45,504 nucleotides of DNA from Candidatus Saccharimonadota bacterium (GTDB lineage: Bacteria; Patescibacteriota; Saccharimonadia; Saccharimonadales; Saccharimonadaceae). A program made the translations under genes and the position numbers. The notes under the pieces are model-generated. The model worked only from the letters and a program-made list of their open reading frames with translations, made no database searches and had not been told where the DNA came from. Location of the stretch: contig JAFUCF010000031.1 in assembly GCA_017459845.1 (NCBI GenBank), positions 1-45,504 on the forward strand, given 5' to 3'. Positions 14,560 through 22,726 of the stretch are shown here, piece by piece. Positions within the stretch are counted from its first letter, which is position 1. Each line of letters begins with the position of its first letter.

Positions 14560-15329
14560 AAAATAATAAGTCTCTTGGCCAACATTGGCTCAAAGACCGC
14601 GAAATCCTAGACGACATCGCTGCTTGCGCTGCCAGCCCGCAAACTCGGGATTCACGTGAGGCTCCTGATAATGTAACGGCTCTAGAAATCGGCCCGGGCC
14701 TAGGTACTCTTACCAGCTCGCTCTTAAAACATTTTGATAAAGTTATTGCCGTAGAATATGATAAGCGCCTAGCCGATAATTTACCCAAATCGTTCCCAGG
14801 TAAAAACCTAGAAGTTATAAACGCAGATTTTCTAGCGTATGATTTAAATCAAGTTGCATCGCCATATGTAGTAGCCGGCAATATCCCATATTATATTACT
14901 TCGCCAATCATTATGAAACTCCTAGAAACAGATAACCGCCCAGAGCGTATCGTCTTACTTATCCAAAAAGAAGTTGCCGAACGTATCGCGGCGGAAGACG
15001 GCAAAGAATCGGTCTTGTCCCTCAGCGTAAAGAACCGGGCCTTCGTAGAGCTTGGGCCAGTCGTACCAAAAGAATTCTTTACTCCCCCGCCAAAAGTTGA
15101 TAGCCAAATAATTATCTTAGAGCCACACCAGCCACTCGTTTCAGATAGCGTTATTAAATTAATTAAACTTGGATTTACGTCTCCTCGCAAAAAGCTCTCA
15201 CATAACCTTAATTACGAAAGGGAGAAGCTCTTAAAAGTTTATGACGAGCTAGGTATTTCTCACGATGCTCGCCCGGCTGACCTCAGCCTAGAAGCCTGGC
15301 AAGATTTAGCAGTAAAGTTAGCTGCCTAA
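14550..15329 (+). CDS. rsmA: 16S rRNA (adenine1518-N6/adenine1519-N6)-dimethyltransferase
   Basis: 259 residues from ATG 14550, inside the end of the Rpf-like gene. The upstream extension to 14484 duplicates that gene's coding sequence in another frame. KNNKSLGQHWLKD matches the family start, the SAM motif is LEIGPGLGTLT, and NIPYYITSPI is the NxPY catalytic motif. PKVDSQIIIL and SPRKKLSHNL near the end are typical. It dimethylates two adjacent adenines in helix 45 of 16S rRNA. A short extra segment (about 30-38, SPQTRDSREAPD) precedes the SAM-binding strand. Translation is probably coupled to the upstream gene. Confidence 0.94.
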   Translation: MVLKNNKSLGQHWLKDREILDDIAACAASPQTRDSREAPDNVTALEIGPGLGTLTSSLLKHFDKVIAVEYDKRLADNLPKSFPGKNLEVINADFLAYDLNQVASPYVVAGNIPYYITSPIIMKLLETDNRPERIVLLIQKEVAERIAAEDGKESVLSLSVKNRAFVELGPVVPKEFFTPPPKVDSQIIILEPHQPLVSDSVIKLIKLGFTSPRKKLSHNLNYEREKLLKVYDELGISHDARPADLSLEAWQDLAVKLAA

Positions 15330-15332
15330 AAT

Positions 15333-15361
15333 TTGCCAAGCCACCCTTCCTGTTGTATAAT
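15333..15361 (+). promoter_or_regulatory. metG promoter
   Basis: TTGCCA (15333-15338), a 17-nt spacer and TATAAT (15356-15361), with exactly 6 nt to ATG 15368. The layout is the same as at hrcA. Confidence 0.75.
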
Positions 15362-15367
15362 ATAAAT

Positions 15368-16792
15368 ATGTCAAAGAATATTTATCTTACTACTGCTATT
15401 CCGTATGTTAATGGAGCTCCGCATATTGGCCACACCTTAGATTATTTACTGGCTGATACCTATTCACGCTATCAGAAACAAAAAGGAAGTAGTGTCCGCT
15501 TTCAGGCCGGCACGGATGAGCATGGCAACAAAATTTATAAGAAAGCTACTGAAAATGGCGTAAAAGTAGAAGAATACGTTGCTGAAAACTCTCAGAAATT
15601 CCGTGATTTTATTCAGAGGCTTGGCGTAGAGTATACGGATTTTATCCGTACCACCGATCAAGACCATGAGCGTCGTGTCCAAGAAATCTGGCAAAAACTA
15701 GCGCCGCATATTTACAAAGATAGCTACGAAGGCTGGTATTGCGAGGGCTGCGAGCGTTTTGTTACTGAAAACGAGTATGAAGAAAACGAAGGTGTTTGCC
15801 CAGACCACCAAAAACCTTACGAGAAGCTAGAAGAAGAAAACTATTACCTAAGAATTGCTGATTTTAAAGACCAAATTAAGGCCGCCATAGAAAAAGACGA
15901 GATAAAAATCTTGCCAGAATTTCGCAAGAAAGAGATGCTCAAGCTCTTAGAGGACACTCCAGATGTTTCTATCTCCCGCCCTAAAAAGCAACTGACTTGG
16001 GGCGTGCCAGTGCCAGGCGATGATACTCAGGTGATGTATGTCTGGATGGATGCGCTCGCAAATTATATCACGGTACTTGGCTACCCCGACAATGACATCA
16101 GCGATTTTTGGCCAGCTAGCGTCCAGATTGTTGGTAAAGACATCTTGCGCTTTCATTCTATCATCTGGCCAGCTATGCTTTTGGGCTTGGGCCTCCCGCT
16201 GCCGAAGGTTTTACTCTCGCATGGCTTTGTTTTAACTAACGGCGCTAAAATGAGTAAGTCTCTTGGCAACGTAGTAGAGCCAAACGAGGTCTTAGATAAG
16301 TATGGTCTCCCAGCCTTCCGCTATTACTTCCTCCGCCATGCGGATACTTTTGCGGATGCAGATTTTACCTGGGAAAAATATGATGCTGCTTACAACAACG
16401 AGCTTGCTAATGACTTGGGTAATCTCGTCCAGCGCCTGGCTACGCTTTGCAAGAAAAGCAACATTGTGGGGCTATATGATTACGTCTCGCCAGATGATTC
16501 TACATATGACGCCATTATGTCTGATCTTTACTTTAGTAAAGCCTTTGATTATGTTTGGGGAAACATCCAAGCTCTAAACAAACGTATCGACGACGAAAAA
16601 CCTTGGGTACTTGTGAAAGAAGGAAAATCCGAGCAAGCCGTAAAAGTCTTAACCGGCCTCGTAAAATCCCTTCTTGATATTGCTACTATGCTGGCGCCAT
16701 TCCTCCCCGATACTGCCGAAAAAATCAAAGCTATCTTTACCGCCGAAGCTATCGCCCCGCCTAAGTCCCCACTATTCCCAAAAAACAAATAA
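15368..16792 (+). CDS. metG: Methionyl-tRNA synthetase
   Basis: 474 residues from ATG 15368; the in-frame TTG at 15353 is inside the promoter. It charges tRNA-Met. Class I signatures PHIGHTL (about 16-22) and KMSKS (in GAKMSKSLGNVVEP) are present, and a CEGCERF / CPDHQKP insertion could hold zinc. The anticodon-binding helical domain follows (about 350-465). There is no C-terminal EMAP/tRNA-binding domain, so this is the short form. A single-gene transcription unit with a strong terminator. Confidence 0.96.
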   Translation: MSKNIYLTTAIPYVNGAPHIGHTLDYLLADTYSRYQKQKGSSVRFQAGTDEHGNKIYKKATENGVKVEEYVAENSQKFRDFIQRLGVEYTDFIRTTDQDHERRVQEIWQKLAPHIYKDSYEGWYCEGCERFVTENEYEENEGVCPDHQKPYEKLEEENYYLRIADFKDQIKAAIEKDEIKILPEFRKKEMLKLLEDTPDVSISRPKKQLTWGVPVPGDDTQVMYVWMDALANYITVLGYPDNDISDFWPASVQIVGKDILRFHSIIWPAMLLGLGLPLPKVLLSHGFVLTNGAKMSKSLGNVVEPNEVLDKYGLPAFRYYFLRHADTFADADFTWEKYDAAYNNELANDLGNLVQRLATLCKKSNIVGLYDYVSPDDSTYDAIMSDLYFSKAFDYVWGNIQALNKRIDDEKPWVLVKEGKSEQAVKVLTGLVKSLLDIATMLAPFLPDTAEKIKAIFTAEAIAPPKSPLFPKNK

Positions 16793-16825
16793 AAAAGTAT
16801 CCGCATTAAATGCGGATACTTTTTT
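16791..16825. terminator. Bidirectional intrinsic terminator between metG and the aquaporin gene
   Basis: A 16-bp perfect stem (16791-16806 with 16810-16825), a TAA loop, and A6/T6 on the two sides. It can stop transcription from both directions. Confidence 0.92.
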
Positions 16826-16830
16826 ACGAT

Positions 16831-17853
16831 TTACTCGTCTTTGTGGCAAGGGCAATCGTGATGGCACTCACCATTAGAGAAGTAACCCTTTAGATATTTA
16901 CCTTTCTCACCTGAAAGACGGCTAGTAAACTCAGCAATATAGAAACCGAGCACGCCACCAATCATTGGGAATACAGCGTAAATAGCTAAGGCTTGGCAAA
17001 TCCCGCCCATAATCTCGCCGAAGTTTTCGCCAGAAGATGGGAGAATATTATACATGAGAGCCATTGCTGGGTTCATGATGAAGTTGCTAGACAAGCCAAA
17101 GTAGCTTTGTGAAACAATGTAAACATAGATGATGGTAACAGCAAGACCGGTACCAACGACGAGACCGAAGGTAAGCGGACTCCTGCGATAAGCCCAAGCA
17201 CGAGCGAAGAAGAATGCTAAGATAATAGCACCAACGAGCTCGATAATTGCGACTTTCCAGAAATCACCATCTGCAACGCTTGCCATTGAAGGCATCTCGA
17301 CTGTGCTTTCGCTCCAGTTCTTAAAGCCGGTAGTAATGAACATACCAAGCCATGCGCCGACGATCTGCGCAAGGATGTAAAGCACACCACGGATTGCAGA
17401 CATACGGCGAGAAGCCATCATACCTACAGTGATTAGTGGGTTAAGGTTTGCGCCGGAAAGACCAAAGACGGCAATGGTGATTGCGGTCATCGCAAACCAA
17501 ATGTATAGTGGGTTAGTCATTCCAAGGCAGATGATAGTCATCATGAGAAGCATCGTACCGATAATCTCACCTAAGATTGCCCCGTAGATTTGCGGGCGGG
17601 AGAAAATCGTGAGGATAGTCTCGGATGTATCGTACTTCTTAGAGAAGAAACCCTTCATTAGGCTCTTAAACGTGGCCTTTTCCGTTTTTTCTGCGCTATT
17701 ATCAGCCTTATTATCGGCCTTCACTTCCTTTTCCTCGCGCACGGAAGCTTCAGTTTTTACCTCCTTAGCCTCGACTTTTTCAGTCTTGGCAGAAACTGCC
17801 TTCTCATCTTTTGACTTGTTGGCAGCGGTTTTCTTGGACTTTGATTTAGCCAT
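16831..17853 (-). CDS. Aquaporin/MIP-family channel with unusual ends
   Basis: 340 residues. Residues 1-75 are Lys/Glu/Ala-rich and probably a disordered cytosolic tail. The MIP core (about 85-312) has six membrane helices and two half-helices. The first NPA box is NPL (138-140) and the second is NPA (261-263). The residue after the second box is Met instead of the usual selectivity-filter Arg, suggesting a pore wider than water-specific aquaporins. The tail ends GECHHDCPCHKDE, a Cys/His cluster that could bind metal. AAGGAGG lies 3 nt before ATG, with an extended -10 about 30 nt upstream on the minus strand. The transported solute is unknown. Confidence 0.85.
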   Translation of the reverse strand: MAKSKSKKTAANKSKDEKAVSAKTEKVEAKEVKTEASVREEKEVKADNKADNSAEKTEKATFKSLMKGFFSKKYDTSETILTIFSRPQIYGAILGEIIGTMLLMMTIICLGMTNPLYIWFAMTAITIAVFGLSGANLNPLITVGMMASRRMSAIRGVLYILAQIVGAWLGMFITTGFKNWSESTVEMPSMASVADGDFWKVAIIELVGAIILAFFFARAWAYRRSPLTFGLVVGTGLAVTIIYVYIVSQSYFGLSSNFIMNPAMALMYNILPSSGENFGEIMGGICQALAIYAVFPMIGGVLGFYIAEFTSRLSGEKGKYLKGYFSNGECHHDCPCHKDE

Positions 17854-17883
17854 AAACCTCCTTAAATTGATAATCTATATAAA

Positions 17884-17907
17884 ATTATAGCACACATGTG
17901 ATATAAT
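17884..17907. promoter_or_regulatory. Divergent mirror-image -10 elements (aquaporin and small membrane gene)
   Basis: Minus-strand TATAAT (17889-17884, preceded by TGC) and plus-strand TATAAT (17902-17907, preceded by TGA) face away from each other, 12 bp apart. The sequence between them is nearly symmetric (GCACACATGTGA). Unlike most units here, both transcripts have leaders with ribosome binding sites. Confidence 0.65.
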
Positions 17908-17941
17908 TGTAAGTAGCAATTTTACGGAAGGTAATACAATT

Positions 17942-18163
17942 ATGGGAATTATGGTCCAAAAAAACGACGATAAGTCAAAATTAAACGAGCAAATCAATGC
18001 AGATTTACGCGAGCGAGCGATGCGCGCCTCGGGCGATTCTGATCCAGATTATGTAGAAGATAGTGAATATGCGAAGAACCTCAAGAAAACTGGCCGCTTT
18101 TCATGGATATGGGCCATCTTGATTATCCTTGCCATCATCTCTCTGATTATTATCTTCATCTAA
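17942..18163 (+). CDS. Small membrane protein (73 aa)
   Basis: 73 residues with GGAAGGT 9 nt before ATG 17942; ATG 17951 is an alternative. A charged N-terminal half (DKSKLNEQINADLRERAMRA) is followed by one C-terminal membrane helix (about 53-73, WIWAILIILAIISLIIIFI), so it is tail-anchored with the body in the cytoplasm. No family recognised. Confidence 0.7.
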   Translation: MGIMVQKNDDKSKLNEQINADLRERAMRASGDSDPDYVEDSEYAKNLKKTGRFSWIWAILIILAIISLIIIFI

Positions 18164-18175
18164 CCCAACTTGTGC

Positions 18176-18181
18176 TATAAT
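18176..18181 (+). promoter_or_regulatory. Extended -10 of pheST
   Basis: TGTGC-TATAAT at 18176-18181, 10 nt before ATG 18192, so the leader is at most a few bases. Confidence 0.6.
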
Positions 18182-18191
18182 AATATATAGT

Positions 18192-19139
18192 ATGTTGAGT
18201 GTAGAGAAAATTAAATCAAGTATCAAGGCTTTAAATGCCGAATATGCCAAAATTAAAGAGCTCCCACCAGAGGAGCGTGCCGCTTTTGGGCAAGAAATGA
18301 ATGCTCGCCGTGCCGAGCTGAACAGGCAGCTCCAAGAGGCGACGGACGCCGCAGAAGATGCAGAGGTTGCGCCGATTGATAAGACTGCTCCTTCTGCCCC
18401 AAACCAGGCCATCCCACGCTTTAACCTTGGCTCCAAACACCCACTAATGGCCGAGCTAAATAAAGTTTTGTCTATCTATTCTCACATGGGCTTTGATATT
18501 ATGGAGGCCCGCCAGCTCGATAATGAATATAATATGTTCGATACGCTCAACTTCCCAAAGGGCCACCCAGCCCGTGATGGCTATGATACTTTTCGCACTT
18601 CAGAGAATTTCATTCCGCCTGCACACACCTCTACCATGCAAAATCGTGCGCTCCGGCGTTACCGTGAGCGGCTAGAGAACGGCGGCCAAATCGCCGTTGT
18701 TATCCCGGGCAGAGTATTCAGAAACGAGGATGCCGATGCTACTCATGAGCATACTTTCTACCAATGCGAGGGCGTCTTTGTTTCAAAGGATGCCACGATG
18801 GGCCAAATGTTAGGCGTCCTAAAAAACCTTTTTGAAACCTACTACGGCCAAAAGTTAAACACGAAAACCCAGCCGGGCTACTTCCCATTTACCGAGCCAT
18901 CTCTAGAGTTTTTAATTGAAAAGCCAAAATCGCTTGGCGGTAAGGGCGACGGTTGGCTGGAGATGATGGGCTGCGGGATGATTCATCCAAACGTTCTGAA
19001 GAACGCCGGTATCAACCCGGATGAATACAAAGGCTTCGCCTGGGGAGGTGGTATAGACCGGCTTGTGATGCTAAAATATGGCCTTACTGACATCCGTTAT
19101 TTTGAATCTGGCAGCTTAAAGTTCTTGGAGGAGTTTTAA
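18192..19139 (+). CDS. pheS: Phenylalanyl-tRNA synthetase alpha subunit
   Basis: 315 residues. An N-terminal helical arm (about 1-60) is shorter than usual. The class II core has motif 2 (GRVFRNEDADATHEHTFYQCEG), the Phe-pocket segment QPGYFPFTEPSLEF and motif 3 (GFAWGGGIDRLVMLKYGLTDIRYF). With PheT it forms an (alpha-beta)2 enzyme that charges tRNA-Phe. pheT starts on the next base after the stop. Confidence 0.96.
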   Translation: MLSVEKIKSSIKALNAEYAKIKELPPEERAAFGQEMNARRAELNRQLQEATDAAEDAEVAPIDKTAPSAPNQAIPRFNLGSKHPLMAELNKVLSIYSHMGFDIMEARQLDNEYNMFDTLNFPKGHPARDGYDTFRTSENFIPPAHTSTMQNRALRRYRERLENGGQIAVVIPGRVFRNEDADATHEHTFYQCEGVFVSKDATMGQMLGVLKNLFETYYGQKLNTKTQPGYFPFTEPSLEFLIEKPKSLGGKGDGWLEMMGCGMIHPNVLKNAGINPDEYKGFAWGGGIDRLVMLKYGLTDIRYFESGSLKFLEEF

Positions 19140-21902
19140 ATGAAAATTAGTCTAAACGAAATTAAAAAATTAGTACAAGTCCCAAAAGATATTGATGATA
19201 AAGAGCTTATCCGTCTTATCGGCGCACGTCTCGTAGAAGTAGAGGAGGTAGATGATTGGTCCCCTAAATGGGCATTTATCAATATTGTCCGGGTAGAATC
19301 TTGCGAGCCAATCCCAGATACTCATCTCCATCTTTGTATGGTTGATGGTGGCCCACAACAAGGCGGGCTAGTACAGGTAGTCTGTGGTGCGCCAAACGTT
19401 CATGCTGGCATGCTTGCTGTTTGGATTGCCCCTGGCGCCATTATCCCAGCTACCTATGGTAATGAGAATATTAAAATCGACAAACGTAAACTCCGCGGCT
19501 ACGAGTCTTCCGGTATGCTTGCTGCTGCAGATGAGCTGGGCCTAGGCGAAGACCACGGTGGTATTATAGAAATTAACCCAGAGATGGAAATTGTAGACGA
19601 GGGGAAGATACGTAAAATTCGCCCAGGCGACAGCTTCGCAGATGCCTTTGATCTTTGGGATGTAATCCTAGACATTGAAAACAAATCCCTTACTCACCGC
19701 CCAGATTGTTTTGGTCTTGTGGGCTTTGCCCGTGAAGTAGCCGGAATTCTCGGCGTAAAATTTGATGAGCAATCCGCAATAGACTACATCCTTACAAGCC
19801 CAGAACATAACGCTCGAGGCCTAAAGAGTTCTCCGAGCAATAAAGAGCAAGCTGTTGCCAATCATCTGCTTGCGGACGCGACAGATAACGCTCAAGGGCC
19901 AAAGAATTCTCTGAGCAATAAAGAGATTTCTCCCCGGGAAACTACAACTTCTGCGGGCCTGAGTGCGCGACGGTCCGCGCCGAAGGTCCGCCCAGATGTT
20001 GTAGTTTCTAATGGGCGAGAAATCTCCCGCTCGGAGAACCCTTTGGCCTTGAGCGTGGAAATTGAGGATGTAGAAATCTGCCCACGTTATTCTGCCGCTG
20101 TAGTCGATTTTACTGACGCCCCGCGCTCAGAATACTTCACGAGAGACGATATCTTCTTAATTAAAGCGGGTATGCGCCCAATTTCGCCAATTGTCGATAT
20201 GACTAATCGCATTATGCTTATGACCGGCCAGCCACTCCATGCTTTTGACTACGATAAATTTGTGGCTGTAGGCGGCTCAGATGCGCCAAAGATTGTTATT
20301 CGTACTGCAAAGGCAGGCGAGAAACTAGAGCTTTTAGACGGTAAAGAAATTGAATGTGATGAAAACGATATTTTAATTACATCAAACAATATACCAGTGG
20401 CGCTTGCTGGCGCCATGGGCGGCAAAAATACGGATATAGACGAAAAGACTAACCGTATTATTTTAGAATCCGCTACCTTCTCGCTTTATCATCTCCGCAA
20501 AACCCAAATGAAGCACGGGATTTTCTCTGAGGCGATTACTAGATTTACCAAAGGCCAGCCAGCCGGCCAAACTTTAGGCGTATTAGAAGCAGCCGTTTAT
20601 TCTCTCGGCGTAGAGCCACAAGAGGTTATAGATTGCTACCCAAGCCCAGCAGAACCTACGCAGATAGAAGTCTCTTGTAGCGACATCAACGCCTTACTCG
20701 GTACTGATTACTCCAAAGACCTCATCATAAAAACCCTTGAAAACGTCGGCCTGGTAGTTGAGCAGGCTAGTCAGGCTGGGAGTCGTGCGCATGAGCAAGC
20801 TGTTGCTAGCCATCTGCTTGCGGACTATGCGCAGGTTACGACCGAGCATAAGCGCCGCACCCCCGCGACGGCGGGCGGTGCGGACGCGTGTCCGCAAGAG
20901 ATGGCTAGCCAGCTTGCTACCCTAAATGTAATAGTACCATACTGGCGCACCGATTTACACATCAAAGAAGACATCATTGAGGAAGTTGGCCGTTTACTTG
21001 GCTTTGATAACATCCCAATAGACTACCCTATCCGGCCATTCATCGGAGCCACCGAAGATCCAATGTTAGCCCTGAAAAACCGCATCCGCGATATTCTGTC
21101 AGACCGTCTAAACGCCCACGAAGTCTTGACCTACTCTTTTGTGTCTAAAGCGCTTCAAGAAAAAGCCGGAGAAGATTCTAAAGATTCTTACGAAATCGTC
21201 AATTCCATCTCCCCAGAGCTTCAGTGCTTCCGCCAGTCTATTACTCCAAGCCTATTAGAAAAGGTTTACGAAAACCAAAAGGCCGGCTACAAAGATTTTG
21301 CGCTTTACGAGATTAACCAGGTTTCCAAAAAATCCTACGGTCTCACCAATGAGGAGGTGCCTGTCATGAAAACCAATCTAGCGCTCGTCGTCACGGGCGA
21401 TTACTACCACGCAAAGGCTTACTTTTCTGAGCTTTTCAACCAGTTAGGTATTTCTATAGATATCGTGAGCAACGAGGAAAGCCAGCCTGTAGAGTTAGCG
21501 CCAAGTATGCTCAAGAAATTTAAGTTACAAGGCCCGGTATCTTACTTTGAGTTTGCGCTGGATGATATTGTTGACGTTTCCCTAGAACACGCGGCGAAGA
21601 ACCTTCGCTTCTCGCGTTTCCCATCTGTTAGCCGTGATGTCACGTTTAAGGTAAAAGAGAGCACGCAGTATGCCGATGTCTACCAGCCACTGGACCAAGC
21701 TTTAGCTAAGACTGGGTTGATTTACAAATTAGAGCCAGTCTCCATTTATGAACCTAAAGAAAACCTTGAAAAAACCAAGAATCTCAGCTTCCACATTACC
21801 TTATGTAGCGAGGACAAGACCTTGAATGGCTCAGAAATCTCTGATATAATGGACAAAGTTACTAATAAGACCTGTCAGGCCGCCGGTGGGGAATTAATCT
21901 AA
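19140..21902 (+). CDS. pheT: Phenylalanyl-tRNA synthetase beta subunit with two in-frame repeat insertions
   Basis: 920 residues against about 790-800 in the family. Visible domains: N-terminal, the tRNA-binding OB-fold (about 40-150), B3/B4 (about 300-480, RPISPIVDMTNRIMLMTGQPLHAFD), B5 (about 505-640, VPYWRTDLHIKEDIIEEVGRLLGFDNIP), the catalytic-like fold, and the C-terminal ferredoxin-like anticodon domain (FSRFPSVSRDVTFKV). Insertion 1 (about 223-305) is repeat A2 with fragments of A and B. Insertion 2 (about 552-593) is repeat B3, inside the B5 domain between GLVVE and LNVIVPYWR. Removing both gives normal length, and the frame is kept throughout. GGAGGAG at the end of pheS is the ribosome binding site. 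Confidence 0.95.
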   Translation: MKISLNEIKKLVQVPKDIDDKELIRLIGARLVEVEEVDDWSPKWAFINIVRVESCEPIPDTHLHLCMVDGGPQQGGLVQVVCGAPNVHAGMLAVWIAPGAIIPATYGNENIKIDKRKLRGYESSGMLAAADELGLGEDHGGIIEINPEMEIVDEGKIRKIRPGDSFADAFDLWDVILDIENKSLTHRPDCFGLVGFAREVAGILGVKFDEQSAIDYILTSPEHNARGLKSSPSNKEQAVANHLLADATDNAQGPKNSLSNKEISPRETTTSAGLSARRSAPKVRPDVVVSNGREISRSENPLALSVEIEDVEICPRYSAAVVDFTDAPRSEYFTRDDIFLIKAGMRPISPIVDMTNRIMLMTGQPLHAFDYDKFVAVGGSDAPKIVIRTAKAGEKLELLDGKEIECDENDILITSNNIPVALAGAMGGKNTDIDEKTNRIILESATFSLYHLRKTQMKHGIFSEAITRFTKGQPAGQTLGVLEAAVYSLGVEPQEVIDCYPSPAEPTQIEVSCSDINALLGTDYSKDLIIKTLENVGLVVEQASQAGSRAHEQAVASHLLADYAQVTTEHKRRTPATAGGADACPQEMASQLATLNVIVPYWRTDLHIKEDIIEEVGRLLGFDNIPIDYPIRPFIGATEDPMLALKNRIRDILSDRLNAHEVLTYSFVSKALQEKAGEDSKDSYEIVNSISPELQCFRQSITPSLLEKVYENQKAGYKDFALYEINQVSKKSYGLTNEEVPVMKTNLALVVTGDYYHAKAYFSELFNQLGISIDIVSNEESQPVELAPSMLKKFKLQGPVSYFEFALDDIVDVSLEHAAKNLRFSRFPSVSRDVTFKVKESTQYADVYQPLDQALAKTGLIYKLEPVSIYEPKENLEKTKNLSFHITLCSEDKTLNGSEISDIMDKVTNKTCQAAGGELI
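19809..19880 (+). repeat. Fragments of repeats A and B next to A2 (in pheT)
   Basis: 19809-19847 (AACGCTCGAGGCC... to AATAAAGAG) copies the left arm of A2. It is followed at 19845-19877 by GAGCAAGCTGTTGCC...CTGCTTGCGGAC, which copies the left arm of B3 (20794 on). Then A2 starts again. This records nested insertion or arm duplication, still in frame. Confidence 0.75.
19888..20056 (+). repeat. Palindromic repeat A2, in frame inside pheT
   Basis: A 169-bp palindrome. The core is closely similar to A1 (GAGATTTCTCCCC, GAAACTACAACTTCTG, apex GCGC-GACGGTCC-GCGC). The outer arms ACGCTCAAGGGCC and GGCCTTGAGCGT are unrelated to the A1 arms yet complementary to each other. Encodes NKEISPRETTTSAGLSAR and KVRPDVVVSNGREISRSE. 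Confidence 0.9.
20794..20918 (+). repeat. Palindromic repeat B3, in frame inside pheT
   Basis: 125 bp. The outer arms AGCAAGCTGTTGCTAGCCAT and ATGGCTAGCCAGCTTGCT are complementary. The core (20836-20887) matches B1/B2 (GTTACGA, GAGCAT, AGCGCCGC, CCCCCGC, ACGGCGGGCGG, GCGGACGCG). The arms differ from those of B1/B2. It encodes HKRRTPATAGGADAC. Confidence 0.85.
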
Positions 21903-21910
21903 GGAGGAAT

Positions 21911-22615
21911 ATGGACCAAAACTTACTAAAAACCAGTTGGAAGCAACGCGCCGTTATTATTATCATTGCATTGCTTATGATTTTCTCATTTGTCGCCACT
22001 TATATCGCAATTATTCTTTCTAATAAGTCTTCAGACAGTACCAGTAGTACAGATAATGCTGAGTTCCAGGCTATTCAAGAAGAATACCAGGCCAAATCGG
22101 ATGAAATCAACGAATATGCTACTACGCTCTCGTCTAAATATTATGATACTCTGAATAGCTTTAAATCTCGTGTTAAATCTTACAACGCTACCACCGCCAA
22201 CTCAGAAGGCTTAAAGACTACAGATTTGAAAGAGGGTGATGGCCGTGAGCTAAAAGCGGATGACAAAGATTACCTTGCTTATTACATTGGTTGGTGCGCC
22301 GACGAAACCATCTTCGATTCCTCCTTTGACAACAAAGATAACCCTACTTCCCTTATAGCGCCAATTTCTGCCAGCGCAGGGCTAATTGAAGGCTGGAACC
22401 AAGGCGTTATTGGTATGAAGTTAAATGGCGTCCGTGAAATCACCATCCCGGGCGAATTAGCGTACGGCGAGACGCAAGAAATCTGTGGTGGCAAGAATTC
22501 GCCAATTAAATTCGTTGTTTTGGCATTCACAGATGACAAAATGAAGAAGCTAGCTGATGAAGCAGACGAAATCATGAGCCGCCTCTACACTGCCTATTAC
22601 GGCTCGGGTAACTAA
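21911..22615 (+). CDS. Membrane-anchored FKBP-type peptidyl-prolyl isomerase
   Basis: 234 residues with AAGGAGG 5 nt upstream, directly after pheT. One membrane helix (about 14-38) is followed by a coiled-coil linker (about 45-85) and an FKBP domain (about 95-215): VHYxG-like YLAYYIGWCADETIFDSS, LIEGWNQGVIGMKLNGVREITIPGELAYGE and PIKFVVLAF. It should catalyse prolyl cis-trans isomerisation of exported proteins at the outer face of the membrane. Two Cys (CADE and EICGG) in the domain may be disulfide-bonded. Confidence 0.9.
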   Translation: MDQNLLKTSWKQRAVIIIIALLMIFSFVATYIAIILSNKSSDSTSSTDNAEFQAIQEEYQAKSDEINEYATTLSSKYYDTLNSFKSRVKSYNATTANSEGLKTTDLKEGDGRELKADDKDYLAYYIGWCADETIFDSSFDNKDNPTSLIAPISASAGLIEGWNQGVIGMKLNGVREITIPGELAYGETQEICGGKNSPIKFVVLAFTDDKMKKLADEADEIMSRLYTAYYGSGN

Positions 22616-22649
22616 CCATAAAGGTATTGCATTTTTAGCCAATGTGTGG

Positions 22650-22655
22650 TATAAT
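22650..22655 (+). promoter_or_regulatory. Extended -10 upstream of a leader mini-ORF
   Basis: TGTGG-TATAAT at 22650-22655, exactly 6 nt before ATG 22662 of a 5-codon ORF. The first AUG at the RNA 5' end is therefore the mini-ORF, not the membrane-protein gene 61 nt further on. Confidence 0.6.
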
Positions 22656-22661
22656 ATAAGC

Positions 22662-22679
22662 ATGTTTCAAAGGAGGTAA
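22662..22679 (+). CDS. Leader mini-ORF MFQRR
   Basis: ATG TTT CAA AGG AGG TAA, placed at the leaderless position. The two AGG Arg codons are themselves a perfect Shine-Dalgarno core (AAAGGAGGT at 22669-22677). Ribosomes starting at the 5' end would cover the site used for re-initiation downstream. A second mini-ORF, MHVIKGVKI, runs 22697-22726 and ends in an ATGA overlap with the next gene. This suggests translational coupling or attenuation (inference). Confidence 0.4.
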   Translation: MFQRR

Positions 22680-22696
22680 TAGGGCCTCTACAGAAC

Positions 22697-22726
22697 ATGC
22701 ACGTCATAAAGGGGGTAAAAATATGA
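22697..22726 (+). CDS. Leader mini-ORF MHVIKGVKI
   Basis: Nine codons whose TGA stop overlaps the ATG at 22723 (ATGA). It lies 20 nt after AAAGGAGGT, and it contains the AAGGGGG that serves the next gene. Translation would deliver ribosomes straight to that start. Confidence 0.35.
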   Translation: MHVIKGVKI

